Assembly: GCF_026283945.1 (NCBI RefSeq)
Contig: NZ_JAPDPC010000001.1
Location: forward strand, 1,054,001-1,118,000
Source: Dyella humicola
GTDB taxonomy: Bacteria > Pseudomonadota > Gammaproteobacteria > Xanthomonadales > Rhodanobacteraceae
Length of the DNA: 64,000 nucleotides
Reading direction: 5' to 3'
Shown: piece after piece, positions 45,051 through 52,895 of the stretch
How the letters are laid out: the number at the start of each line of letters is the position of its first letter
Position numbering within the stretch: the first letter of the stretch is position 1
Translations under genes and position numbers: made by a program
The notes under the pieces: generated by a model
What the model was told of the DNA's origin: nothing
What the model saw: the letters and a program-made list of their open reading frames with translations, nothing else
The model's database searches: none

Positions 45051-47036
45051 CTAACGCAGCCCGTCCGTTAAGCCTTGGCTTTGCTGCTGTGGCGCCGCGG
45101 CCGCCCCATGGGACTGCATCTTTTCAGCGTCGCTCTGCATGGCCATCAAAGTTGGATCGTTACGTAGTACCGGCTGCAACTGCCAGGCCTCGGCGATAAC
45201 CGCCAGCGCCTCCTGCTCCCGGTGGTTTTCCAAGAGATAGCCAGCGAGCTGTTTGGAGTAACCAGCCACATCCTTCTCAAACCGCAGCGCTTGTTGCCAC
45301 TGCTGAATAGCTAGAGTCGGGTCGTGCAATACAGCGCCGGCGAGTTCGGCGTACGACGAGTGAAGAGTGGTTCTCGTGGGGTTGCGCTTGATCGTGATCT
45401 CATAGGCGCGTGCCAGTTGCTGTGCGTCGATATCCGTTTTTCCGTTGAGACGCTCGGTCGTCAGCTTGTCTAACACGAGATACGCATCGGGACCTAATGG
45501 ACGGTTCTGCAGTTTATCCAGGAAGCTGCTCCATAGCGCCACGACGTCTCGTTGGTCGTGGTGATCGGCATTCACGAGCAGCAGTGCCTCTTCCGCCATG
45601 GGCGTAGCGCTGGGCAAGGTGGTCGCTCGCTTCAGTTCCTTGATGGCGAGTGAGTAAAGTGGGGTATCGGGATTGTTGTGTGCCATGAACATGTAGCGCC
45701 GGGCCAGATCATAGGCGGCGCGCGCGGAGCCCGGATTGTCGTCGGCGAGTGTTTGCGGCAGCAGCAAACGATCCCCCCAAATCGAAGAGCGGACAAAGGT
45801 CAGCAAGCCGATGTTCACAAGGAGGATGCCTGCAATCAACACGACAACGCGCTGGTCCATGCGGCGCGTAGCGAGCCACATTAGATCAGCCAGGGCCAGC
45901 AAGACGCCGAAGAGCGCGGGGTAATTGCGATGCTCGAATACCAGCTCCAGCGGAAGCGGGGCGCTGGTCAGGCTGTGAGCCACAAAGAACCAGGCGATGC
46001 CGAGTGCAAGCAGCGGTCTGCGTCGACGCAATGCCACAGAGATAACGGCAAGGCCGAGCAGCAGCAGGCCGCCATACAGCGTCGTGATTGGGTGTAGCAG
46101 ATCCCGCGAAGCGGGGTAGTTGTCATAATAAAAATGCAGCAGGCTTGGCAGGGGTAACAGGATCCAGCCAAGGTACAGCGGGAGCGCGCGCAGCTGAGTC
46201 AGTTCGCGCTGCCATGCGTTGTAGTTGCGAGCTGCATAGGCCGTTTGCGTGGTGTAGTGCGGGAGCAGATAGAACGCAAAGATCAGAGCGGCCAGCGAGC
46301 CTCCGGCGACGTACGCGATTTTCCAGGCGCGCCGGGTACTGGGCTTGTTCGCGGCAAAGTGCAGCAGCGTCAGCTCCAGCAGCAGGGTGTAGCCAGGCAC
46401 CAGTACGGCGGTTTCCTTGGCGTAGTAGCCGATCAACGTTAGAGCGCCGCATAAGGCGAGCCATGGCCAGGCGCGTTGTCCTTCCATTTGCTGTTGGCGC
46501 GCACGCCAATACGCAAGCAGCGCCAGGAGTACGAATGCGAAACCCAGCAACTCCATGCGCTGCACCACGTACATAACGGCGGAAACTTGCAGCGGATGGA
46601 CGGCCCATAGCGTTGCGATGCCAATGGCCCAGTAACCTGTGACGCGATGCTGGCGCTCCGCATCGGTGTTGTTCGCAGACGCCCAGCCAGCGAGCAGCAG
46701 GCGGCGCGTTAATAGCGTCAAGAGAACAGTATTGAATAGATGAAGCGCAAGGTTGGTGGCCTTGAAGCCCCAGGTGCTCCCGCCCAGCGCGAAGTTAACG
46801 GCATAGCTCAACATCGCTATCGGCCGTTCGATGTTGATGTGCGACCACGTCAGGACCCGCTGCCATTCATGCCAGTGCCAGCTGGTAACACGAATCGCGG
46901 GGTTCTCAGCAAAGATGGGGTAGTCGTCGAAGATGAATCCACCATGGAGCGCCGGCCAGAACGCCAGCGCGACTAGGGCCAGCAGGCCCAGCGCTGGCAG
47001 GATACGACGCAAGGACGCACAGGATGCAGAGGTCAT
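45051..47036 (-). CDS. TMTC-like GT-C membrane glycosyltransferase 2 with C-terminal TPR region
   Basis: The 661-residue protein is a paralogue of the 42585-44681 product. It has the first-loop acidic pair FDDYPIF (Asp37-Asp38, identical position), ERPIAMLSYAVNFALGGSTW and GFKATNLALHLFNTVLLTLL, then ATLWAVHPLQVSAVMYVVQRME (the TMTC-type HP motif) and YYAKETAVLVPGYTLLLEL. Membrane helices fill about 1-450; the rest is helical TPR-like (for example PTLAIQQWQQALRFEKDVAG). ATG 47036 is used; the longer frame is unsupported. It lies 42 bases from the pilA1 terminator, directly downstream of pilA1 on the same strand. Confidence 0.75.
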   Translation of the reverse strand: MTSASCASLRRILPALGLLALVALAFWPALHGGFIFDDYPIFAENPAIRVTSWHWHEWQRVLTWSHINIERPIAMLSYAVNFALGGSTWGFKATNLALHLFNTVLLTLLTRRLLLAGWASANNTDAERQHRVTGYWAIGIATLWAVHPLQVSAVMYVVQRMELLGFAFVLLALLAYWRARQQQMEGQRAWPWLALCGALTLIGYYAKETAVLVPGYTLLLELTLLHFAANKPSTRRAWKIAYVAGGSLAALIFAFYLLPHYTTQTAYAARNYNAWQRELTQLRALPLYLGWILLPLPSLLHFYYDNYPASRDLLHPITTLYGGLLLLGLAVISVALRRRRPLLALGIAWFFVAHSLTSAPLPLELVFEHRNYPALFGVLLALADLMWLATRRMDQRVVVLIAGILLVNIGLLTFVRSSIWGDRLLLPQTLADDNPGSARAAYDLARRYMFMAHNNPDTPLYSLAIKELKRATTLPSATPMAEEALLLVNADHHDQRDVVALWSSFLDKLQNRPLGPDAYLVLDKLTTERLNGKTDIDAQQLARAYEITIKRNPTRTTLHSSYAELAGAVLHDPTLAIQQWQQALRFEKDVAGYSKQLAGYLLENHREQEALAVIAEAWQLQPVLRNDPTLMAMQSDAEKMQSHGAAAAPQQQSQGLTDGLR

Positions 47037-47075
47037 GGATGGGGATCTTCGCCGGGCAGGTGATCGGCAGTGGAT

Positions 47076-47109
47076 ATAAAAGACAAGGGCCGCCATACGG
47101 CGGCCCTTG
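47076..47109 (-). terminator. Rho-independent terminator of pilA1
   Basis: Perfect 11-bp stem (caagggccgcc 47084-47094 / ggcggcccttg 47099-47109), loop atac, followed on the minus strand by T-rich gtcttttata. It lies 41 bases past the pilA1 stop and just before the GT-C2 start, so GT-C2 is expressed by readthrough or its own promoter. Confidence 0.85.
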
Positions 47110-47150
47110 GCAAGTTGCAGGCTTGAGCCCAGTGCAGCCGATTGCCGCTA

Positions 47151-47588
47151 TTACTGCGGGCAGCTGGCCGGAGCATACGCCACCGGCACGGCCGGCGTGG
47201 TGCAGACCCAGGAGCCGCTCTGGGTGCGGGTCCAGACGACCGTCCCGGTAGTGGCAATCAACTTGGCATTTGCGTGCTGGCCAAAAGTAGCCGTGATGAT
47301 GGGGTTCGCGGTCCAGCCGGTGACCACCGGATGCCCCGGGGCAGCCTGAAGGTCCGACGACGTGCTGGTGTCGACGCAACTGGCCGGAGTGCCAAAAGTA
47401 GTGGCACCGTTATTGATGCAATCTTCCACAGCCACCTTCAGGTCACCGGCCTCACCGATCACACGCGTGACCTGCGAGCGGATCACATAGGTCTGGTACT
47501 GCGGAATGGCGATAGCGGCCAGGATCGCGATGATCGCAACCACGATCATCAGTTCGATCAGGGTAAAGCCCTTCTGTACGTTCTTCAT
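47151..47588 (-). CDS. pilA: Type IVa major pilin PilA (copy 1)
   Basis: The 145-residue prepilin has a 7-residue basic leader MKNVQKG cleaved before Phe8, then the N-terminal helix [20 protein letters not shown] with Glu5 of the mature protein. Cys129 and Cys143 close the C-terminal disulfide loop (WVCTT...PASCPQ); Cys57 and Cys71 form a second pair. Regions rich in Ser/Thr ([24 protein letters not shown]) are candidate glycosylation sites. It lies 340 bp downstream of copy 2 on the same strand and has its own leader region and terminator, the pattern of a strongly expressed major pilin. Confidence 0.93.
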   Translation of the reverse strand: MKNVQKGFTLIELMIVVAIIAILAAIAIPQYQTYVIRSQVTRVIGEAGDLKVAVEDCINNGATTFGTPASCVDTSTSSDLQAAPGHPVVTGWTANPIITATFGQHANAKLIATTGTVVWTRTQSGSWVCTTPAVPVAYAPASCPQ

Positions 47589-47927
47589 GGTGGTTCCTCT
47601 GTTTTGGTTAGCTAACCTTGGATTGTGCCCCTGAGCCCCGGTCCCGTACCCCCTAGGCGGATCCGGTCCCCCACAATTACCGTGGAACGACCAGGAAACT
47701 CGTGGCAGATAGCAGCATCTTGTATGCCACCACTGCTTCCGGCAGGTCCCTGCCCGTGGGCAGGTGGCTGGATTGTGCAGGTGTTGGCACTAAGCAACAA
47801 GCCGGGCGGGTAATTGTCTTGCTGGTATTGAGTAGCCGATCCCGCTGAGTTGGGGAACTGAGTCGCCTGGAGGACATTCATGGTCACGTCGTGACGTTTT
47901 TGGTCACCTTGCGACCTCTCTTTCGCC
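47589..47927. other. 339-bp leader region between two pilin genes
   Basis: It contains a palindrome gtcacg-t-cgtgac (47883-47895) and a second ggtcac at 47902, 20 bases after the first, near the pilA2 stop, and GC-rich sequence towards pilA1. A minus-strand ORF (47612-48070) overlapping pilA2 gives no recognisable protein. I could not find a sigma-54 promoter of the usual TGGCAC-N5-TTGC form. The promoter of pilA1 should lie here. Confidence 0.45.
47881..47909. promoter_or_regulatory. Repeated ggtcac / palindromic site upstream of pilA1
   Basis: tggtcac occurs at 47881 and 47901 (20-bp spacing, about two helical turns), and the first overlaps the palindrome gtcacgtcgtgac (47883-47895). It is about 300 bp upstream of pilA1 and just past the pilA2 stop. 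The arrangement resembles a binding site for a dimeric regulator, but no known box is matched. Confidence 0.3.
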
Positions 47928-48353
47928 TTAGAGGCAGCTGGCTGGGAGGTATTCCGGGGCAACGGTCGACGAGCAGGACCACGCGCCTGATGGACTGCGA
48001 TCCAGTTCGATGGTGCGTCCTTGGATAGCCGTATTTCCTGCCAACTTGCACTTAATGCTGCCCGCTCCAATGGGCGTCACCGTCGACGTGATTTGGCTGC
48101 AGCGCGGCGTGCTTGCCTGAAGGCCCAAATTGTCGACATTGGCAAAAGTGCCGCCGTTCGTGACGCCCTGGTTGACCAGAGTTTCGTAAGCTGTGCGCCC
48201 AGGGCTGATCTCAGCCAGCCCGGCCGTCGTTTGCGACCGCGCCACATACGTTTGGTATTGCGGAAGGGCGATAGCAGCGAGGATGGCGATGATCGCCACA
48301 ACGATCATCAATTCGATAAGCGTAAAGCCGGCGCTTGAATGCGGGCGGGACAC
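47928..48353 (-). CDS. pilA: Type IVa pilin PilA (copy 2)
   Basis: The 141-residue prepilin starts at GTG 48353 with gggggag eight bases upstream, giving leader MSRPHSSAG cleaved before Phe10; the longer ATG frame (48404) would give an unlikely 26-residue leader. The N-terminal helix [20 protein letters not shown] is identical to copy 1, and the following [12 protein letters not shown] nearly so. The C-terminal domain is quite different, with a disulfide-type pair [15 protein letters not shown]. Two pilins with the same helix but different heads suggest major/minor or variant pilins. Confidence 0.88.
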   Translation of the reverse strand: MSRPHSSAGFTLIELMIVVAIIAILAAIALPQYQTYVARSQTTAGLAEISPGRTAYETLVNQGVTNGGTFANVDNLGLQASTPRCSQITSTVTPIGAGSIKCKLAGNTAIQGRTIELDRSPSGAWSCSSTVAPEYLPASCL

Positions 48354-48912
48354 GGCAGACTCCCCCTGAGTTTGTCGGGGAGGAGAGAGCAGGTTCTGTA
48401 CCAAGAGAGTGTATCAATGCGCAAAAGATTGCGATCCGGCGTGCCTTTGCCACAATCCGTGATGCATATCACGCGTCCCGGCTACTAAAGCCCTTTCATC
48501 CATCGCTTCATCATCAGGTAAATCGCCAGCAGCGCCTTCATGCCTTAGAGCGAGAAGCGCTCCTGCATCTCGGTGAAGAAGCAGGCATACAGGCACTTCG
48601 GGTGGCCAATCAACTCGACGTGTTTGTCCGAATGACCAATCTGGTGGCGATCGCGATGGTGTTCGTCATGCGGTGCGTCGGCTGGGCACAAAGCGGGGCC
48701 GAGCAGGGCGGCGCCTTTTCTCTCTCACCTGCACCGAAAGGAGTCCCTTTTCGCGGCGCGGAGGGAAGCGGGGAAGTCGGGCTGGCAGAGGAGCTTGCCC
48801 GCTCCTAGCCCCCCTGCGAGCAGGGGCAGGAGTCAAGGCCAAGAAGCGCGCTTGCGCTCCGCCTCGCCGCCACTTACCGTCAAGGTTTTCGTGACACCCA
48901 GGGAAACCCTCG
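48354..48912. other. 559-bp region between pilA2 and the peptidase gene
   Basis: It holds the pilA2 promoter, the decayed POT transporter fragment (48485-48648), and GC-rich sequence. A strong stem (gcccccctg-cgag-caggggc, outer ctcct/aggag) lies at about 48804-48834 upstream of the peptidase gene. The plus-strand ORF 48335-48808 is considered spurious. Confidence 0.5.
48485..48648 (-). pseudogene. Decayed N-terminal fragment of a POT-family peptide transporter
   Basis: On the minus strand the frame from 48640 reads IGHSDKHVELIGHPKCLYAC, then FFTEMQERFSL, a stop (48547-48545), then GMKALLAIYLMMKRW and a second stop (48487-48485). This matches the usual POT start (GHPKGLxxLFFTEMWERFSYYGMRALLxLY) with W changed to Q, Y to a stop, and no downstream part. 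No start codon is seen in frame. It is a gene remnant of about 55 codons; the intact POT gene at 21290-22822 has a different N-terminus (NRAFSTVFLIEMWERFGFYG). Confidence 0.75.
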
Positions 48913-50997
48913 ATGAAACCCTTGTTTTTCGCGCTGGCGCTCGCGTTGGCCGGCACTTCCGCCATGGCGGCCGAGGTCGAGAGCCATGGCCCGCACCCAT
49001 TCAATATCCGCGATCTGGTGATGATGGACCGCGTTGGCGATCCGCAGCTGTCGCCGGATGGCCGCTTGGCGCTTTATACCGTGCGCGCCACCGACTATGC
49101 GGCCAACAAGGGCGTCACCTCGATCTACCTGCTCGACCTCGAAAACAATAGCCCGCCGGTCAAGCTGGTCGACAATGCTTCGTCGCCGCGCTGGGCGCCG
49201 GATGGCAGCGCGATCTATTACGTGGCGCCGAAGGATGGCGTGGCGCAGCTGTGGCGCCACCCGCTGGGCAAGGCCACTGATGCGCAGGCCGTACAGGTCA
49301 CCCATGTGCCGATCGACGTCGATGGTTACAAGCTGTCGCCGGACGGCAAGAAGGCACTGCTCACGCTCGGTGTGTTTACCGACTGTGCCGATTTGGCCTG
49401 CACCAAGGAGCGTCTGGGCGGCCGTGCCGCCGACAAGGCGTCGGGCACAGTCTACGACAAGCTATTCGTCCGTCACTGGGATACCTGGGCCGACGGCCGT
49501 CGCGCGCAGCTGTTCATCACCGACCTGGACAACGCCAACGAGCAGCCGGTACTGCTGACCCGGGGCATCGACGGCGACGTGCCGAGCAAGCCGTTTGGCG
49601 ACGAGGGCGAGTTCAGCTTCTCGCCGGATGGCAAGACGGTGTATTTCGACGCCCGTATCGCCGGCAAGAGCGAGCCGTGGTCGACCAACTTCGATGTCTA
49701 TAGCGTGCCGGCCGATGGCTCGGCCGCGCCGCGCAATCTCACTGCCGCCAACCTGGCGTGGGATGCTGCTCCGGTTCCGTCGCCAGACGGCAAGACGCTG
49801 TACTACCTCGCGATGAAGACGCCCGTGTCGGAATCGGATCGCTTCGGCATCATGGCGCTCGATCTGGCCACCGGCCAGAAACGCGAAGTGGCCCCGAACT
49901 GGGATCGTTCCGCCGGCGGCCTGCAGATTTCCAGCGACGGCAAGACGCTCTATACGACCGCCGACGATAACGGCCAGCACCCGCTGTTCGCTGTTGATGT
50001 CGCCACGGGCAAGGTCAGTACGGTCGTCACCGATGGCGATGTGGGCGGCTATTCGCTGGGCAAGTCACGTTTGCTGATTCAGCGCGATGACCTCAAGCGT
50101 TCTGCCGACCTCTATGTGGCCGACCTTCAGGGCAAAGGCCTCAAGCAGGTGACGCGCTACAACGCCGAGCGCCTGAAGAACGCGAAGATGGGAGAGCCCG
50201 AGTTCTTCACGTTCAAGGGTTGGAACAACGAGACGGTGCAGGGCTACGTGGTGAAGCCGGCCGACTACAAGCCCGGCAAGAAGTATCCGGTGGCCTTCAT
50301 CATTCATGGCGGCCCGCAGGGTGCGATGAGCAACGGCTGGAGCTATCGCTGGAATCCGCAGACCTATGCCGGCCAGGGTTTCGCCGTAGTCACCATCAAC
50401 TTCCATGGTTCCACCGGTTACGGCAAGGCCTTCACCGATTCCATCTCGGGTGACTGGGGCGGCAAGCCGCTGGAAGATCTCAAGGCCGGTTGGAAGGCTG
50501 CACTGGCCAAATACAGCTTCCTCGATGGCGACCGCGCCTGCGCCCTGGGCGCCAGCTACGGCGGCTACATGATCTATTGGATGGCCGGCGTGTGGAACGA
50601 GCCGTGGAAGTGCCTGGTCGATCACGACGGTGTGTTCGATGCACGTGCCATGTACTACGACACCGAGGAGCTGTGGTTCGAAGAGCGGGAGAACAGCGGC
50701 ACCCAGTTCGAACACCCAGAGAACTACGAGAAGTTCAATCCGGTCAATCACGTCAAGGACTGGCGCGTACCGATGTTGGTGGTCCACTCAGCCAAGGATT
50801 TCCGCATTCCCGATACGCAGGGCCTGGGTGCGTTCACTGCGCTGCAGCGTCGCGGCATTCCGAGCCAGTTGCTGCACTTCCCGGACGAGAATCATTGGGT
50901 GCTAAAGCCGCAGAACAGCGTGCAGTGGCACGAGACGGTGAATGCTTGGCTGAAGCAGTGGACGGCCAAAGACGCCCCAACGCCCGCTCGGAACTGA
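48913..50997 (+). CDS. S9 family serine peptidase (dipeptidyl/acylaminoacyl-type), exported
   Basis: The 694-residue precursor has a signal peptide (ending SAMAAEV), a beta-propeller (about 45-420; repeated SPDGRLALYT, SPDGKTVYFD) and a C-terminal alpha/beta-hydrolase with Ser548 in GASYGGYM, Asp629 in HSAKDF and His661 in ENHWVL. HGGPQGAMSNGWSYRWNPQ is the oxyanion region. It likely releases dipeptides from peptides in the periplasm. A terminator follows. It sits among the pilin and GT-C genes but has no shown link to them. Confidence 0.93.
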   Translation: MKPLFFALALALAGTSAMAAEVESHGPHPFNIRDLVMMDRVGDPQLSPDGRLALYTVRATDYAANKGVTSIYLLDLENNSPPVKLVDNASSPRWAPDGSAIYYVAPKDGVAQLWRHPLGKATDAQAVQVTHVPIDVDGYKLSPDGKKALLTLGVFTDCADLACTKERLGGRAADKASGTVYDKLFVRHWDTWADGRRAQLFITDLDNANEQPVLLTRGIDGDVPSKPFGDEGEFSFSPDGKTVYFDARIAGKSEPWSTNFDVYSVPADGSAAPRNLTAANLAWDAAPVPSPDGKTLYYLAMKTPVSESDRFGIMALDLATGQKREVAPNWDRSAGGLQISSDGKTLYTTADDNGQHPLFAVDVATGKVSTVVTDGDVGGYSLGKSRLLIQRDDLKRSADLYVADLQGKGLKQVTRYNAERLKNAKMGEPEFFTFKGWNNETVQGYVVKPADYKPGKKYPVAFIIHGGPQGAMSNGWSYRWNPQTYAGQGFAVVTINFHGSTGYGKAFTDSISGDWGGKPLEDLKAGWKAALAKYSFLDGDRACALGASYGGYMIYWMAGVWNEPWKCLVDHDGVFDARAMYYDTEELWFEERENSGTQFEHPENYEKFNPVNHVKDWRVPMLVVHSAKDFRIPDTQGLGAFTALQRRGIPSQLLHFPDENHWVLKPQNSVQWHETVNAWLKQWTAKDAPTPARN

Positions 50998-51014
50998 GGG
51001 ATCTCGGTAATAAT

Positions 51015-51046
51015 CAAACGGCGGCCTAGGGCCGCCGTTTGTTTTT
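51015..51046 (+). terminator. Rho-independent terminator of the S9 peptidase gene
   Basis: Perfect 12-bp stem (caaacggcggcc 51015-51026 / ggccgccgtttg 51030-51041), loop tag, followed by tttttcc. It lies 17 bases past the stop and may serve the convergent GT-C3 gene only weakly. Confidence 0.9.
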
Positions 51047-51076
51047 CCGCATGCCTCAATGGCCGTCACAAACCTT

Positions 51077-52765
51077 CTATTGAGACGTCTGTTCTTGCTT
51101 GCCTTTAAGCGTGAGCGCCGTGGCCAGCGCAGTCTGCGACTGTGGATCGAGCGGATCCAGCGACACGGCTTTGCGAAGGGCTTGCTCGGCGTCTTGCAGT
51201 TGACCCTGCAGGATCAGCATTCGGCCGGTCGTGAGGTAATAGGTGTGCAGCAAGCCATTGTCCATTAGGAGCAAGGGCGACCGACTGGCCCTTGCCAATG
51301 CGGTATCCGCTCGCCCTGGGTCTCGGTCGTCGACGCTCAATTCGGCAATTTTTAGCATGCACTTTACGCAAGGATAGGGGTCGGCCAGCAACCGATCCCC
51401 CAGTTCGTGGGCCTCATTGTTGTCGCCACTCTTGATGTACGCATTCAGCAAGTTTTCCTTGGCTTGCCAAGATTGTGGGTTGATGGCCATCGCCCATCGC
51501 CACAAACTCGTGTCGTTCTTCCACATTGGCACGAAGACGCGGATATCGACGATGGAGAACATCAGCCAGAAGAGAAAGCCCGTTGTTAGTAGTGGGAGGG
51601 CCAGTCGCTGCTGCAAGACGTGAGTCTCAATGATGTGTGGAGCTCGTAGCAGAGGCAGCATGGAGCAGATGACGGCAAGAGCAGTCATTGCATAGCGCTC
51701 ATGGTAGAGGCTGAGCTCGAAGGCTTGCGAGGCGATATGGAGCACGGGCAGCAGTGCGACGGTCGTCGCCATGACGATGCACCCTAACGGCGACCTGCGC
51801 TTAATCGCTGAGTAGAAACCTGCGACGACCACGGCAAGGGCCACGGTGGTGGTCAGCAGGGATGACAAGGTAACGAAGCCGAACTGCCGGGCATCGACAG
51901 GATGAATTGGGCTCATCCCGGCGATGGGCCAAAAAAACATCTTCCAATAGCGCAGATAAAGAAAGCAGATTTCCTGCAGACGGGCGAGCAGCGAGGCGGA
52001 GCTGCCTCCGAAGGGGTTCTCGATGGCCCCAAGTGCCCAGTGGCGGGCGGCCAAGTAGACGAAGCCGGCGAAAAGCATTCCCGCATACGCTAGCCAATTT
52101 CGACGGAGCAGGGTGCGAATCGCTGTCAGCGTGCTCTCGCCTTGCTTGCTCGCGAACAGCGCCCAGTCGAATACGACGATCAATAATGGGAATGCGACGG
52201 CGGATTCCTTGGTGCAAGCCGCCAGAAAGAAGATCGCCGTGAGAGCGACCGCCCGAGTGATATCACTTCGAACGTATGCGGTGGTGAGCAGGCCGAGCAA
52301 CAACAACATGGTTGCAATGAGCTCGGCCTGGCAGCCGACCCATGCGATTGGCTCAATCAGCACCGGATGCAGACCGTAGAACAGCATGCAGCCTGCCGTC
52401 ACCCATGTCAGCCGCTTGATGTCGCTTGTGACTGTCTTGCCGCAACGCCATGAAAGTAGGCCAACCAGGAGCGTAACAATCAGGTGCAGCCCTAACGAAA
52501 CGGCATGCATTGGACCAGGCGTGCTATCAAATAGCCGTACCTGAAGCGTAAAGAACGCGACCGCTAGGGGTCTGAAGTAAAGCGTCCAGGCGTTGAAGTC
52601 TCGAAAGATGTAGTGCTTCCACTGGTCCCCCTGAGTGAGCCAGGGCTGGTCGTGGAAATTCGGCCAATCGTCCCAGACAAAGTCTGCGTGTATGACCGGC
52701 CAGTAGGCGATCGCAATCACGGCAATCACGACGCTTGCGATGCAGTAGATCAGCTTTTTTTGCAT
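51077..52765 (-). CDS. TMTC-like GT-C membrane glycosyltransferase 3 with short TPR tail
   Basis: The 562-residue protein has the first-loop acidic pair WDDWPNF (Asp32-Asp33), YFRPLAVAFFTLQVRLFDST and PMHAVSLGLHLIVTLLVGLL, LFYGLHPVLIEPIAWVGCQA and CTKESAVAFPLLIVVFDWAL, all in TMTC (DUF1736) order. It is closer to eukaryotic TMTC (HP..EPIAW..) than copies 1 and 2. The C-terminal 120 residues form TPR-like helices (DAEQALRKAVSLDPLDPQSQ). ATG 52765 follows ggaaaa. It lies 3 kb beyond pilA2 on the same strand, with the peptidase gene between. Confidence 0.77.
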   Translation of the reverse strand: MQKKLIYCIASVVIAVIAIAYWPVIHADFVWDDWPNFHDQPWLTQGDQWKHYIFRDFNAWTLYFRPLAVAFFTLQVRLFDSTPGPMHAVSLGLHLIVTLLVGLLSWRCGKTVTSDIKRLTWVTAGCMLFYGLHPVLIEPIAWVGCQAELIATMLLLLGLLTTAYVRSDITRAVALTAIFFLAACTKESAVAFPLLIVVFDWALFASKQGESTLTAIRTLLRRNWLAYAGMLFAGFVYLAARHWALGAIENPFGGSSASLLARLQEICFLYLRYWKMFFWPIAGMSPIHPVDARQFGFVTLSSLLTTTVALAVVVAGFYSAIKRRSPLGCIVMATTVALLPVLHIASQAFELSLYHERYAMTALAVICSMLPLLRAPHIIETHVLQQRLALPLLTTGFLFWLMFSIVDIRVFVPMWKNDTSLWRWAMAINPQSWQAKENLLNAYIKSGDNNEAHELGDRLLADPYPCVKCMLKIAELSVDDRDPGRADTALARASRSPLLLMDNGLLHTYYLTTGRMLILQGQLQDAEQALRKAVSLDPLDPQSQTALATALTLKGKQEQTSQ

Positions 52766-52895
52766 TTTTCCGACGCTTCTGGCGTGACTATGCGTGCCGT
52801 TCGACCCGGCCCTTGGCGTGCCCACCACTAATAGTGGAGCGTGCGGCACACCCAAGATGCCCCCTGAGAGCCTGATGTTAGGTGATTATCAGGGC

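Noticed and set aside
47612-48070. Minus-strand ORF across pilA2 end and the pilin leader
   Set aside because: It overlaps the clearly coding pilA2 in another frame and has no recognised product or ribosome site.
48431-48455. Possible sigma-54 promoter (aggcacgccggatcgc on the minus strand) upstream of pilA2
   Set aside because: The GG and GC elements are 11 rather than 10 bases apart, which does not fit sigma-54 geometry.
48335-48808. Plus-strand ORF of 157 codons between pilA2 and the peptidase gene
   Set aside because: The opposite strand shows a POT transporter remnant over the same bases, and the plus-strand product resembles no known protein.
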